A stretch of 64,000 nucleotides of DNA from Pieris napi. Its lineage: Eukaryota; Arthropoda; Insecta; Lepidoptera; Pieridae. The notes below the pieces were generated by a model. The model did no database searches, was not told the origin of the DNA, and was given only the letters and a program-made list of their open reading frames with translations. The position numbers were made by a program, and so were the translations under genes. This document shows, piece by piece, positions 12,401 to 23,860 of this stretch (positions within the stretch are counted from its first letter, which is position 1; every line of letters begins with the position of its first letter). The stretch lies in contig NC_062243.1 in the NCBI RefSeq assembly GCF_905475465.1, positions 13,044,267-13,108,266 of the forward strand. The letters run 5' to 3'.

Positions 12401-15400
12401 ATTAACATAAAAAAATAATATTTACCAGCACTAGAGCTGAGGCCGCTTAATTTACGAATATTACGGATTAGATTCATTCTCTCAACCCTTCGTTACAAAT
12501 AATTGCAGCGATGTTAAATCTTGAGAAATGGAGCAAATTTTAAGATTAAACTCATCACGTTTATATGGAAATTTTGTAAGAACGACTGCAATTAACCTTT
12601 TCATCGGAAATTTTCTCATTTATTATTATACACACGTTCTGGAAAAATAAGTTCAGCAAAACTGACTTCAAATTATCTCAAATTACCTATTGATATTTTA
12701 ATCCCGATTACATCAGATGATTCGAAATGTCTCTATTAGCATATAAATGGCAAGAAAGTATGGAATCAGCATTTTAATTTTTCAATATTAGGGAACGATT
12801 TACAAATTAGCGGGTAAGAAAAACGCTCAGAAGGCCTTGAGAGGGCGGAAGAGCCCGCAGATGTTCTATTTAAATGTAAATTTATTTCAACATGCCGACG
12901 ACACCGATGAAAAACATCATTCAAAATCGCAGAATTTGACAGACCTATTGCAAATATCTTTAATAATAAAAATAATAATTCTATTTAAATAAAAAACTAC
13001 CAAATCTATTAAAATTTAATTGATCTATGCATTGAATTGTTTAGAGTTTTAATTTAAAATAATATAATCTTATACCAAAGTGATAGAAAAATTAACTAAT
13101 TTGACAGCTGTATTTAATCAGTCTCACAACAAACACGGGGAGGGTGACAATTGCAGGTTCCGGGTAAAAAACGAAAAAGAAAGAATTCTTTCACTTTGAA
13201 AAGGCAACAATAAAGGAATCGCGGAAAAAGGTCCGGATGTGGAAGTGACAGATTGCCGACAATGGTGAAAAGTCACACCTCTTGTTAACGGGACGGCGAG
13301 CAGGAATTAGCTATCATTTACTTAAGCGCTTATATAACTAATTAGAGAGCCGTTGCTGACGTCAAGGGTGGATGTCTTGGAGTTCTTTCAGAGATCTTTA
13401 ATTATATTTCTCTTTTGCTCACTAAGTACTTAAAGTTGTCTTCTGCAAAAAATTTGGATATTTCCATTAGTACTAATAACAAAATTTTGAATGTATGTAA
13501 TAAACCAAAGTAAGCAAAAGTTAATTAAAACGCGGTTGAATTAAAGCCAGTGTTTTGATTTAGATTTGTTCCGTGCAAGATCTCTCATTAAGCCGCTTTA
13601 CATTTCGAATTAACGAATCGATCATAATTGATTAAGTACCGTGGCGAGGCAAGGAGTACCACAAAGGAGTCTATTCGGACCACCTCCGAGGAAAACAAAA
13701 ACAAGATTTCTCCCTTTTTGACCGAATCGTCGAAAGCGAAATCTGGCTTTGTTCATTTGCTCGGTAAACCGATAATTTCATTAAACAACAAAGTGGGACT
13801 CGTCGGGAGCTCTGTAAACACGGCAAGAAGCCAATGTCCCCCAAGATGCGAAATTCATTTGAAGAAAAAATTTTAGTCCGAGCGCATCGCGCCAAATTAA
13901 CAAACCTCAGCCCCTGCTTCTAAAAACATTTGAATCTCAAAAAGGTTTCTTTAAATTAATTAAAAACTATAGACGAGTAGAAATCATTTCATTATTAAAT
14001 GATGAAACATTTGTTATAAAATAAATACGTACATGAATGTCGTTGTATTTAATAACTAAGAATATTAACTGAAGTTGATTACATACTACGTACGTAGATA
14101 ATTACTATTAAAAACTAAAAAAGGAAGAGTGAAAAAATATTTTGATCACTTGATTTTCGACAAAGGTAAGCTAATGAAGGCACAAAAAGTACAACCTACA
14201 TAGGTTGTTACTTGCGAATGTTAATCGACTTGCACTTGAGTCTATAATCTCTCTAATATTGCTCGAGTAACCCAAAACGCTCGGATTCCACAAGTTAAAA
14301 ATATCGCAGAGTAATTCCAAGCATTCGGTCGGGCTACTCGCTTTAATTTTGGTAGCGGGCAAATTAAGCCCAACCCCGATATATTGCATTTGTTCTTTTG
14401 AAGCTTTCGGTGAAGGGTTAAACCAAGAATGCTTTTTACGGAAAATTTAATTATTTGAGAATTCTCAAGGTGTGTATTTGTATATGAATGATTATTGGTT
14501 CTGAAATAGACTTGCATAAACCTGATCCATTTGAACTAATTATAGTTGAGAAAGTGGTTGTTTATTTTTTTACGAAATCGTAATGGACTGAAATTTTAGG
14601 TAGAAGGGCCGATCTGCTGAGCTGTTTCGAATCATTTGTTTAAAAGTATTCAAAGAACAAAACCTAATACCGATGCCTTTTTATATTATGTAATTCATAT
14701 TCATTTCAGCGAGTCCAAACATCAATTATATCGCGAATGTACGACTACGAATATTCGTTTAACCGAAGCAATGAATTATAACCTCAGGCAGGTAATTAGA
14801 CCGAAAATACCATTAAATTAATAAATAAAAAACAGAAACGGAGCCCATCGTATGGCACGATGTAAGGCCCCTCTGTCGAATAAATTTATGTAAAAATTTT
14901 CATTAATATTTTTGAGGCTGGCGGTCCGTCCGCCCTTGGGAGTGAAAATCGAGTTCGTGGTCGCGATGGAAAAATGCAAACCGAAAATTATGGGGTCCCT
15001 CGACTTGTATTTGCTTATGAATACGGCAGGTAGGACCGTATTGTATATACGTAAACATATCATGTGCGAAAAATGCGAGGAATTGTTTGGGGTCGCTTTA
15101 CATTATGTATTGAAAGCGTTGGATTGCTTTAAAATTATAAATAAACCAATTTAACAGTATTTTTATACAACCTACTTAAAAAAATATCTAAAAAACAACC
15201 TTTTTGCCAAATTCCTATCACAAAAGTCGAATAGTTCCAAGAACGCCCCTCAGATCTACAGATTATGAAAGATTTGTGAGCTTCAAGTGGTGCCCGGTCT
15301 TCAGCTTAAGAGATTTAAATCGCTCGGCCGCGTGGAATGCCAGATACAAAGATTGGTCGCAGGAGGTGAAGTGATACTTTTAAATAAACCTCTTACTATA

Positions 15401-18110
15401 TTTAAAAAAAATTGTTTTCTCTATCTTACATATTGATATTGTTTGAAATGATTGTTTAAGCTTGTTCGATTTAAATTAATATTATGGTTATTTAACAAAG
15501 ATGAGCAGTGTTGTCTACGCTCATATAACACATAGTACCTTATCTATTTGAGAGCATAAATAAAAAAATAATACAGAAAATACATTCCCTTAAACCGGGA
15601 GCTAAATCTCATGAAGTCGAGAGGCGTATATCACTCGGTAAGACCACAATGCAGCCAAAATCTGCGCGATATCAACTCAACCTGTAAATATTACATTTTT
15701 ATATTCCTCCCTCCAGGGCTAAGTGAGTCGCACCAACCCAGATTATATCTTGACACTTGATGGATGAATGGTTATTGGTTCTTTACATTTTTATCATTTT
15801 GATACAGTTGCGTACAAAGTTCATGCGTGGTACGAGTTAGTGATATAAGTAGTAAGGTTTGCAATATAACTTTATATTTAGATTTATAACTTGATTGAAA
15901 ACAACTTTATCACATCACATAACATTTACTATTTACATCTACAATATGTCAGAATTTGTGACCTGAGATGTCTGACTTGCTAACAGTTACGAAGCCACTC
16001 ATCGATCCCGACATATCTAATCTTAAGACCGCCGTGGGTGAAGTTTTACATGCAAATGAATTAATTCTTCTTCGCTCAGTCGCGGGTTCAGCTCGTTGCA
16101 TTTATAATGTGAGTTCATTACCTAGGTCTCGACTGAGAGCTCACCGTAATGGCTTCGGAAGAACGTTCACTTCAATTATGAGGGATATTAAATTCGCTGA
16201 TATCCATCGGTGGGGTTGAATGTACTTTCAATTACGGCATTTTGATAGTGTCGGTTTTTGGCTTTGGTTCCCATTTTGCTGGTTTGACAATTTGAAAACT
16301 ATGTCTAGCAGATGCAACAAGGTATAACTTAATAATGAGATTGTTTGTTTTTGAAGGCATGGAAGGATCATAACCCGTAAACAGTACACAGCGGCAACAG
16401 TATTACGTTTCATTTTATATCTTTGTTTAAAGATTAAATAATTCCACTGTTACGTCAACATAAAGCATTCTTGAGACGAGAATCTTAAAAATAATGAAAT
16501 AGCGGAGAGCTCTCAAGGAAAATTAATTTCGTTTAACATGTTTTCCTTGAGGCATAAGCCGCGTGTGCATTTTTAATTTTTATATCCGCTGTAGATGACG
16601 TAATGAATTTTTACTGAAGCGAGCTCTTGCTATCTTATAACGGGCGGGTTAATTGGCAAACAAGCTTATTCACAAGCTCTGGCAGGGCTCCGTGCTCGAG
16701 CTATTTATTTAATTATTCATTAAGTTATTTACTCTGTCACTGTAAATAATGCAATGCTAGTCCTTAATTAAAATAGAAAAATGGCTTAGTACTTATATTT
16801 CAACCCTATAATTAAAAGGCTTTTTATATATTTACCTACTGTAGAAAGCTAGAGATATCTGAAGAGATTTTAGTGTGTGTATTTTAACTTCTGATTGGCG
16901 CTCCCATATTATCCTAATACCTAAAGAAGATGAACTCGCGCGATGATTTGTACCAATACATAAATCTTGACCCAACTCCGCATACTGTTCACGGCCCATA
17001 TCTCAGCAACAAATTGTCTCATATGACGCCCATACAATGCGGAGAGGCGTCCATGGAGAAGCTGATCGTAGTATAGTCCACTCCAGAAGTTACTTTGCTG
17101 ACCACGCTGCTCAGACAATCAGCCGACCAAAGAGATATACTTTGGCGCCCTGTGATTGGCATAGCACCTAAAGTAGATGAACAACTAACAGCACCCATGC
17201 AGTACGCAATAGGTACATAATTCCTGTAAATTTCAATGAATTTTATAAATGCTTGGTTTAGTTTTACGTTTTATTAAATATGTCAATACATTAAGCAACC
17301 GCATCGTTACAAATGGTATAAGAAATAAATATACCAATATACAATCTGCAAATTGGCGCGCACATTGGCTGTCAAAATATTTCCTCGCACGGAATAAAAT
17401 ATCTCAGTTCCAATAAAACATAAACCCTTCCGATGTTTATCGCTGGCCGCTCGTGATTTAGCGTGACAGGGCCATTTCACGGTGTTCCACGGTGCGATTT
17501 CCAAATTGAATTGATATGTTTCCGCTAACGCCGCGGCATTTTTCAGCCCGTATCGCGTATGATGTGCGCGCTAAAGTAACCGGAAAACTGGTACGGCTAG
17601 CAGAAACACACGCTGCAAAAGGTGATAGCAATGGATGCTTCTTTCCTTTTTCTACAGTTACTTTGAAGGTATTGAACGATTTGGCACATACTGTAAACTG
17701 ACTTTCTTAAATTCAAAAAAAATATTATTTATAGCTAGCTAGCTATTCTATAATATAAAATTACTAAAGAAGGAGATTAACTCAACCAATACCACGTAGA
17801 GGTGGAGGTCGTTACCGGTATTAAAACGAAATTATTAGTGATATATCAGGAAAAATAAAATAATAAATGAATAATAAATAAGTAAGATTTCAGAATGTTA
17901 CACAAATGCATCTGCTAACGGTACCAAAGACATGACGTGTGAGATAGGGGTGTAGTAAAGAGTGCAAACGATCGGCGCTTCTTCGTGGAATATTCCCTAT
18001 CTCGCATATTTCTAGGGGGTCTATACTCTATACCTAATATACATATGTAAGTTCGCCTTAAAATACGAATTATTCAGTGAAAATGTAGCGAAGTACACTT
18101 ATAAAATAAT
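9444..18110. other. AT-rich noncoding interval
   Basis: No gene or repeat that I can name. GC-richer islands occur at about 9580-9990, 10130-10500 and 13120-13320. The open frames at 9589-9906 and 10195-10530 (105 and 111 codons) lack motifs and good splice signals. A weak internal similarity (CCTAAAG-AGATGAAC near 16920 and near 17167) is the only local repetition noticed. Confidence 0.45.
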
Positions 18111-18321
18111 AAATGGCTCTACAACCATTTTTAGGTCTGGGCCTTAGATATCTGTGTCTGTTTCACGATCATTTGTGAATCTAATAGGCGAGTAGGTGAT
18201 CAGCCTCGATCAGCCTCGATCAGCCTCGGCGTCAAAGGCAAGCCGGTTTCCTCACGTTTTCGTTCATCGTTCAAGTCAATGTTAAATGCGCACATAGTCA
18301 GAAAATCCATTGATGCACTTT
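18111..18321 (-). mobile_element. Lepidopteran tRNA-derived SINE, copy lacking its tRNA head
   Basis: The segment shares blocks in the same order as the full copy at 19950-20206: a GGCTCTACAACC-like start, GGTCTGGGCC, GAGTAGGTGATCAGCC, AGCCGGTTTCCTCACG and ATGTTAAATGCGCACATAG. In that copy the tRNA-like promoter lies at the right end on the minus strand. Here similarity stops near GATGCACTT, before the B box and A box, so the 5' head is missing. Such a copy should not be able to initiate Pol III transcription. Confidence 0.75.
18198..18227. repeat. Three tandem 10-bp units inside the SINE
   Basis: GATCAGCCTC is present three times in direct succession; the other SINE copies in the window have the block once. 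This is a local slippage expansion within the SINE body. Confidence 0.85.
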
Positions 18322-19936
18322 TCTGTTAGTACATTGAATAATTCGTTAAAAATTAATTATCGTATGCTATTTAATCATTGTATTGTACCTTGCACACTGG
18401 CCTCAAAATTATTGTTTACTGATCTTCCAACGCTGTGAGACTTAGGAACTGAAATATTGTATCACAAAGTAGCTTTCAAAACGTATTTTCCTATGTACCT
18501 GTATCATTATGATTTCAGTAAGACGTTTATAATGATAAGGTAACTTTTACCGTTTTCACTTTGCAAAATGTAAAACCGCAAAAGTCGCAGGTAAAAACGC
18601 ACACCTGCGAACGTAGTATTTTTAATAGGATCGTCCCCTCGACCGAGAGCTCTTACTAATTCCACGTCCTTCTCTCGAGAAGGACTTTTTAGTCATTTGG
18701 CGCCTCTTGAAGTCGATCAGATGCAAAATGGAGGCTACAACTTCTCAGAAAGGGACTCCTCGTGGGTTTTTCACAATGTTTTTTTTTATTTGTCGAGGAA
18801 GGCTTAATAACACTACGCGACGACAGAAGTGATTGCGGTACTTATTTGCGAATAACCAAAGCTATCTATGGTATGATAACATAGCTATTTTTCAAACGTC
18901 GTCGTCAGCTATAAGTAAATAATAATAATACGTCGGGACAAGCCAGTTGATGATTTTCTTGAAATTTTACATAAATATATTACGTTGTTCCTTTCTTTTA
19001 AAATATTTAAGAAGAATTATTATTTTTTGTCCATTCTCTTGATCGGCATCAAAAAAACGAGAGTTGTTTTTTTTCACATTTGATTCGGTTAGATTCCCAG
19101 ACGAGACAAGTTATTTTTAGAAAATCATTGATTGCAGTAATTTTTCATTTTCAAAATAAAATAAAGTGTTCTTTCAGTAAATTATCCTATTTACGATATT
19201 TAAGGTACTTTCCCTTGATGTCTCATAATCTTGGGACGCCCTGTGTAGTGTATATATACTATATTTATTACTTTTGTTGTACCATTGATTGCTGGTGTTT
19301 TAACTTTTACCTAAGAATTTTAGTAAAAATAACTCGAAACCCACGACTTTATTCGCAGCTTCTACGTCCTGTTTTGATCACAACATCATAATTGGAATCA
19401 CTAAAGAAATAAAAACGCGCGAAAAATGGGCTAAGGGGGATCCAAGACGCCCCGCGATCGACCCTCGGGGACAACACTTATCATTGACATTAACTTTTTT
19501 GTTGTCCATAGCATTTGCATAACTCCTCAAACTCTATCGGGCACACGCTTCGAAGCCCCGGGGCCAAAGAAAATGGCGGCCTATACTTTGTAAGATCATT
19601 TTCAGACTTTAGAAACTCTCTCGTCGCGGGAATCGTAAAATGGCGTCATTTGTAAATTACCAACGCGTCGTAACGAATGTATGCTTCGTTGATTTTATAT
19701 GCTGATTTTATATAGCTTGGGGCCTTTATGGAAATAAATAACCTTTACAACTCATGGGTGTATAATTTGCTTGAGAATTTTTATCTACATCTAACTGAGG
19801 CGCCTGCCGGGCTCTTTATTTAATATATAGAGCTTTTGATTATATTCAAGTATATCAGCTCCCACCCTCTCGGGGGGTCAACTTGATTTAATAATCGATT
19901 TTCAATAAAACTTCACTAAGGAAATAAAATATTACT
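18322..19936. other. Noncoding interval
   Basis: No gene recognised. The stretch holds AT-rich sequence and a GC-richer patch at about 19430-19640. The 103-codon frame at 19080-19391 has no motif and is not supported. Confidence 0.45.
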
Positions 19937-19949
19937 ATTGTGGTATGTA

Positions 19950-20206
19950 AAATAAATGAATCAGTGGCGCTACAACCTCTTTAAATATAATAGGCAAGTA
20001 GGTAATCAGCCTTCAGTGCCACACACCGTTGGCTTTTTGGGTCTAAGACATGTTGGTTTCTTCACGATGTTTTCCTTCACCGTTCGAGCGAATGTTAAAT
20101 GCGCACATAGAAAGAAAATTCATTGGTGCACAGCCGGGGATCGAACCTACGACCTCAGGTATGAGATACGCACGCTGAAGCCACTAGGCCAACACTCTTC
20201 TATTCA
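19950..20206 (-). mobile_element. Full-length tRNA-derived SINE with target-site duplication
   Basis: Read on the minus strand it begins near 20199 with AGTGTTGGCCTAGTGGCTTC, which fits a Pol III A box, followed by GGTTCGATCCCC (B box, complement of about 20136-20147). The body then contains the AAATGCGCACATAG-type, GGGTCTAAG-type and CAAGTAGGTAATCAGCC-type blocks in reverse complement, and ends in an AT-rich tail on the left. It is bracketed by a 13-bp direct repeat, ATTGTGGTATGTA at 19937-19949 and ATTGTGGTAAGTA at 20207-20219 (one mismatch), the mark of LINE-mediated insertion. This is the SINE type I know to be widespread in Lepidoptera. Retained promoter boxes and a clear duplication make it the best-preserved copy here. 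Confidence 0.9.
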
Positions 20207-20225
20207 ATTGTGGTAAGTATATAAG

Positions 20226-20669
20226 AAAAAAAAAATGTGTGCGTGTACTAGGTGTACACACGTAAGAAGTGAAACTTCTTTATGACCTTATTTTTCGAAA
20301 AAATGATCTACTATATGCAACTTAACGAAATTGGTTAAATAAAGTTTAACAAAAGGCTTTTATTATCATAGACATGAATACAAATACAATTATTTCATTT
20401 TACCTTATTACTACTAAGATCATTACAGAATTTCATTAATTGTAATAGAATTATTACTATCATTGTTATCGTTATTATATATTGAAAAACGTGACGATTT
20501 GCTGCAAAATTTCTCCCATACGTCGATAAAGAACTTTCATTCCAACGCCGATAAAGAAGTTTGACTTCAAAAAGCAACATGGCGCGTAACCGAAAAATGT
20601 GACGCGTAACGAAAAAATGTTACACTAAATTTTTTTTCAACCCCGATAAAGAAGTTTCACTTCAAAAAT
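20226..20669. mobile_element. Small nonautonomous element, copy 2, with duplicated 3' end
   Basis: It starts with an A-run and GTGTGCGTGTACTAGGTGTACAC, then AAGAAGTGAAACTTCTTTAT at about 20264. The terminal inverted motif occurs twice at the right: GATAAAGAAGTTTGACTTC at about 20552-20570 and GATAAAGAAGTTTCACTTC at about 20645-20663. The second is followed by AAAAATATA. It lies only a few bases beyond the SINE target duplication. Either the 3' end was locally duplicated or a second copy inserted into the first. It is noncoding. Confidence 0.65.
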
Positions 20670-21527
20670 ATACCAGAAATTTGATAAATAATCATTGTTA
20701 GGAATAGAACCCAAGACAGTTTACGCCATGTTTTCATTACTACTAAGCGACGTTTAAATACTTTACTGCAATCGATATTTGTTTTAATATTAAAAAACAA
20801 ATGGAACAAAAATTGAAAATCGGAATTAGCACATTAATTTGAGCAAGTCTATTTTGACGTCTGTCAGGCTCAATGTGCCCTTCGGCTAACGAAGCTAATT
20901 TGACGTTTCAATGGTAAGGCAATAAAGGAATCGCTTAGGCATTTATGTAAAAGAGAAATTTTATTTTGATTAACAATTGTATTTACTAAACGTAAACCTA
21001 TTAGTTTACGCATTGTAAAATACAAACAAAACACGGAAATATATAAAATATTCCTACCGTGATTGTCCACTGTAATTAAATAAAAGCTGAATAGAACACA
21101 TCCGATCAATCTAATCTTAATTTAAAAATATTCCCGTTTTTAATTCTAAAAACAAATCTAATTCGAAATTCCATAACGCTGTTCTTAAAAATTTATTCCA
21201 CAAAGTGTCTTAAAATTGTCATTTAAAAACATGAGCGTGTATAATGACTTCTTCTTATATATAGATAAAAAATACAGGAAAGCTTAATGGAAAGGTATCA
21301 GTGGAAGCAGCTGGTATGATACCGGCCAAGAGTGTCGCCGCACTCAGCCGTATAACATTTTTAAATGCTACTTTGTATAGAGAAGGCTCTAAATAATACT
21401 TCAATTTCTTATTTCATCAATTCGTTATCTTGTTAGTGAAGTTTGTGTATTCTAAAATAGCAATTAACTTGTTAAATATGCCAGTCACCAATTCGTTAAT
21501 TATATTATAGTCGTTAAGCACATTGGT
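20670..21527. other. AT-rich noncoding interval
   Basis: No gene, RNA or repeat recognised. Only short frames without motifs are present. Confidence 0.5.
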
Positions 21528-21629
21528 ATTTTTTTATATAAAACAGGGGGCAAACGGACAGGAGGCTCACGTGATGTTAAGTGATACTGCCGCGGATACT
21601 CTCAATAGGAGCTCTAGCCTTCTGGCTCA
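21528..21629. mobile_element. Dispersed lepidopteran repeat fragment
   Basis: The text TTTTTTATATAAAACAGGGGGCA continues to CAAACGGACAGGAGGCTCAC, then ATGTTAAGTGATACTGCCGC and GGATACTCTCAATAGGAGC. I recognise this wording as a very common interspersed repeat of lepidopteran genomes, but I am not sure whether it is a LINE 3' end or a SINE. The copy stops abruptly in an A-run near 21630, so it is truncated. Confidence 0.5.
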
Positions 21630-23344
21630 AAAAAAATTATAAATAACATTACTGTACTGTTCTCATTGCTATTTAACATTGTGACATTCCTATGATTTGG
21701 TGAGAAATCCGTTTCCACACTTACTTAGCTTAGACCTATAGCCTCGAGCGAAGGCGATCGCATTTTTCTCGCCCCTTGGAAAAAATAGGGGAGATTCTTG
21801 TCTTGTCGCTTCTAATTTACTTATTCCTCTTTTAAAGACTTATTTACCTTCAAAATCCCATTGTGCCCGAACGGGACGCTCCAGCAATAACGAGACAACC
21901 TCTCGACGTGTCAAACGAGATTTTTCTTAAAAAAGCAATAACAATTTACATAAACACCCGGTCCTAGTTAACAGTTAATAAAGGAAACGATGGCACAATT
22001 GACACTGCTCCTTCTAAATACCTTTTAGATGGAAATTCTGAAGATACATTGTTTTACAAGTTTTTTCGTAGCTCCCTATTGTTGCCGGCTTAATTGAATT
22101 GGAAGATTCAGTTTTACGATTATTTCACTCTAGGTACTATCCGCAATTCCATAAAAGTTTTTTTAATTAGGAATGCAACTCTGGGAGGACTCTTTATGTA
22201 TATATTGATGGGAAATTACAGTCGCAGTTATGTAAAACAAATGGAAAAAATTTCTTCTTCCATTACTGGAGGTTGAGGTCTCTTGCATTTCTGTGCTTTA
22301 TTAGAATTTTTCATGATTACTGACTACTAGGAAAAAAGATTGAGCAGTGGTTTTCCGTTGCCTTCTGCCCCAGACATTTAAGGGATTATTACCTCCCAAG
22401 GTCGTTGATGCCTCTACTAATCCGCTGCCGGATCAGTTGTGTAGTTATACCGCCACTGGTCGGTCGCCATAGGCTCGTCTGTTATCTAGCAGGGAGCACC
22501 ACGATACAGGGAATCGCCGCAGAGTCGCTAGTCCAGGTGAGGTTGACAATTGGGCTGGGCATGATGTTAGTTCCGTTCTTCCCTTATTCCCTGAAAACAT
22601 TTAACGATACTAAAACTCATTTGTAAATAAAACAGAAGTGTTATAATTATCTTATGGTTAAAGAATAATTGTCTGCTCACTTTTTTTATTAATATATATA
22701 TTTATGTACTTAAAAAATAAATAATTAACAACCACATGCAAATATTGTAATATTTTTGTATGAGCGATTTGCAGAAGCCTGATATAAATTTGGGGCCAAT
22801 GGCACCGTTCGCGGCATATCAACCCCGTTCCATTAAAAAGTTCCCAACTTCAACTTTACTAATAGTAATCCGAAACAAAGTTGGCCGGTTCAAGGTCGCA
22901 ATTTAAAGTTTTTCCAAAAGTTCTCTTCTTCAGTTTTTTATAAGTATATAAATCTTTTTGCCGGGAAAGTTTTCAGAAAGTTTTTGGCCCAGATTGTCAT
23001 CGATTTTTGTTTGAAGAGTTTGTTTTTCATTGTTCTTCTTTACTTGTTTGACGGTTAATTCATAAAAACTTTCCCGCCACCACAGCCGATGACGCTATTC
23101 ACCCGACGTAAACAAACTTGATTTAATCGCTCTTTAACTAATGGTTAAAATTGTAAACCTTTCTCTGGAGTAGTTATTTCTTCGATCCCTGGACATAAAA
23201 ATCCACCCACACTAATTACGACTGGCGAATTTAAAACTCTATCAGATGATTTTCCAATGTCCTTAAACGGCAAGTAGATCTACAACCAATCTGTCGTAAT
23301 TGTATTTATTATTTCATTTGAACTGTTTTTCTCCAGTGGCACCT
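21630..23344. other. Noncoding interval with one repeat-like GC-richer block
   Basis: Most is AT-rich with nothing recognisable. The block at about 22340-22570 (for example CCTCTACTAATCCGCTGCCG, CCACTGGTCGGTCGCCATAG, GGAATCGCCGCAGAGTCGCT) is GC-richer and reads like part of a dispersed repeat, but no second copy lies in this window, so I do not name it. Confidence 0.35.
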
Positions 23345-23860
23345 CGAAAAAAAAGTTGCGTACATACGATACACGGCTAGCGCACTTCAAGATTTTGTCA
23401 CTTGAGAATCGCAGAAAATTAAATGATGTATCGTTTGCCTTTAAGATACTAAACAATCAGCTAGAAAGCCCCAACTTGTTAACAAAATTTCAATAGACAT
23501 CCCATCCGTGTACCCAATAGACATCCCAGATATCCCATCCTTCCATTTATCCCTCCTGTCCGGAGAACGCGTTTTGGCCGAAATTCACCGATGTCCAGAT
23601 TGAGCATTCTATTAAACGAGCTGAATCTGGACATCCGTAGTTGCTCACCTCAGACTTTGAGAGCGATTTTCGTTTAGTGTTTGTTTAATTCTTTTTTTAT
23701 TGTTTAGATTAATTAATTATATTACTTCTTGTACCTATGCTATGTTTGCCAGTAAGAGTTTGACACATTGAAAACTGTATTTTATTTTTCTTCTGTCAAT
23801 GTATTAATGTGCCAGGCGTTGGCAAGCTTTTATAAATAAATAAATAAATAAATTGATTAT
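23345..23860 (+). pseudogene. Non-LTR retrotransposon (Jockey/CR1-like) 3' fragment with ATAA tail
   Basis: Around 23400-23480 one frame reads LENRRKLNDVSFAFKILNN, matching the conserved L-x2-RR-x3-D-x2-F-x-KIL pattern near the C-terminus of reverse-transcriptase proteins of Jockey/CR1-type LINEs. Upstream coding similarity is frameshifted near 23370 and the frame hits a stop at about 23491. The segment ends in several copies of AAAT (23837-23860), a tail typical of these elements. It is a 5'-truncated dead insertion in + orientation. The motif and tail are seen; the clade is inferred. Confidence 0.7.
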
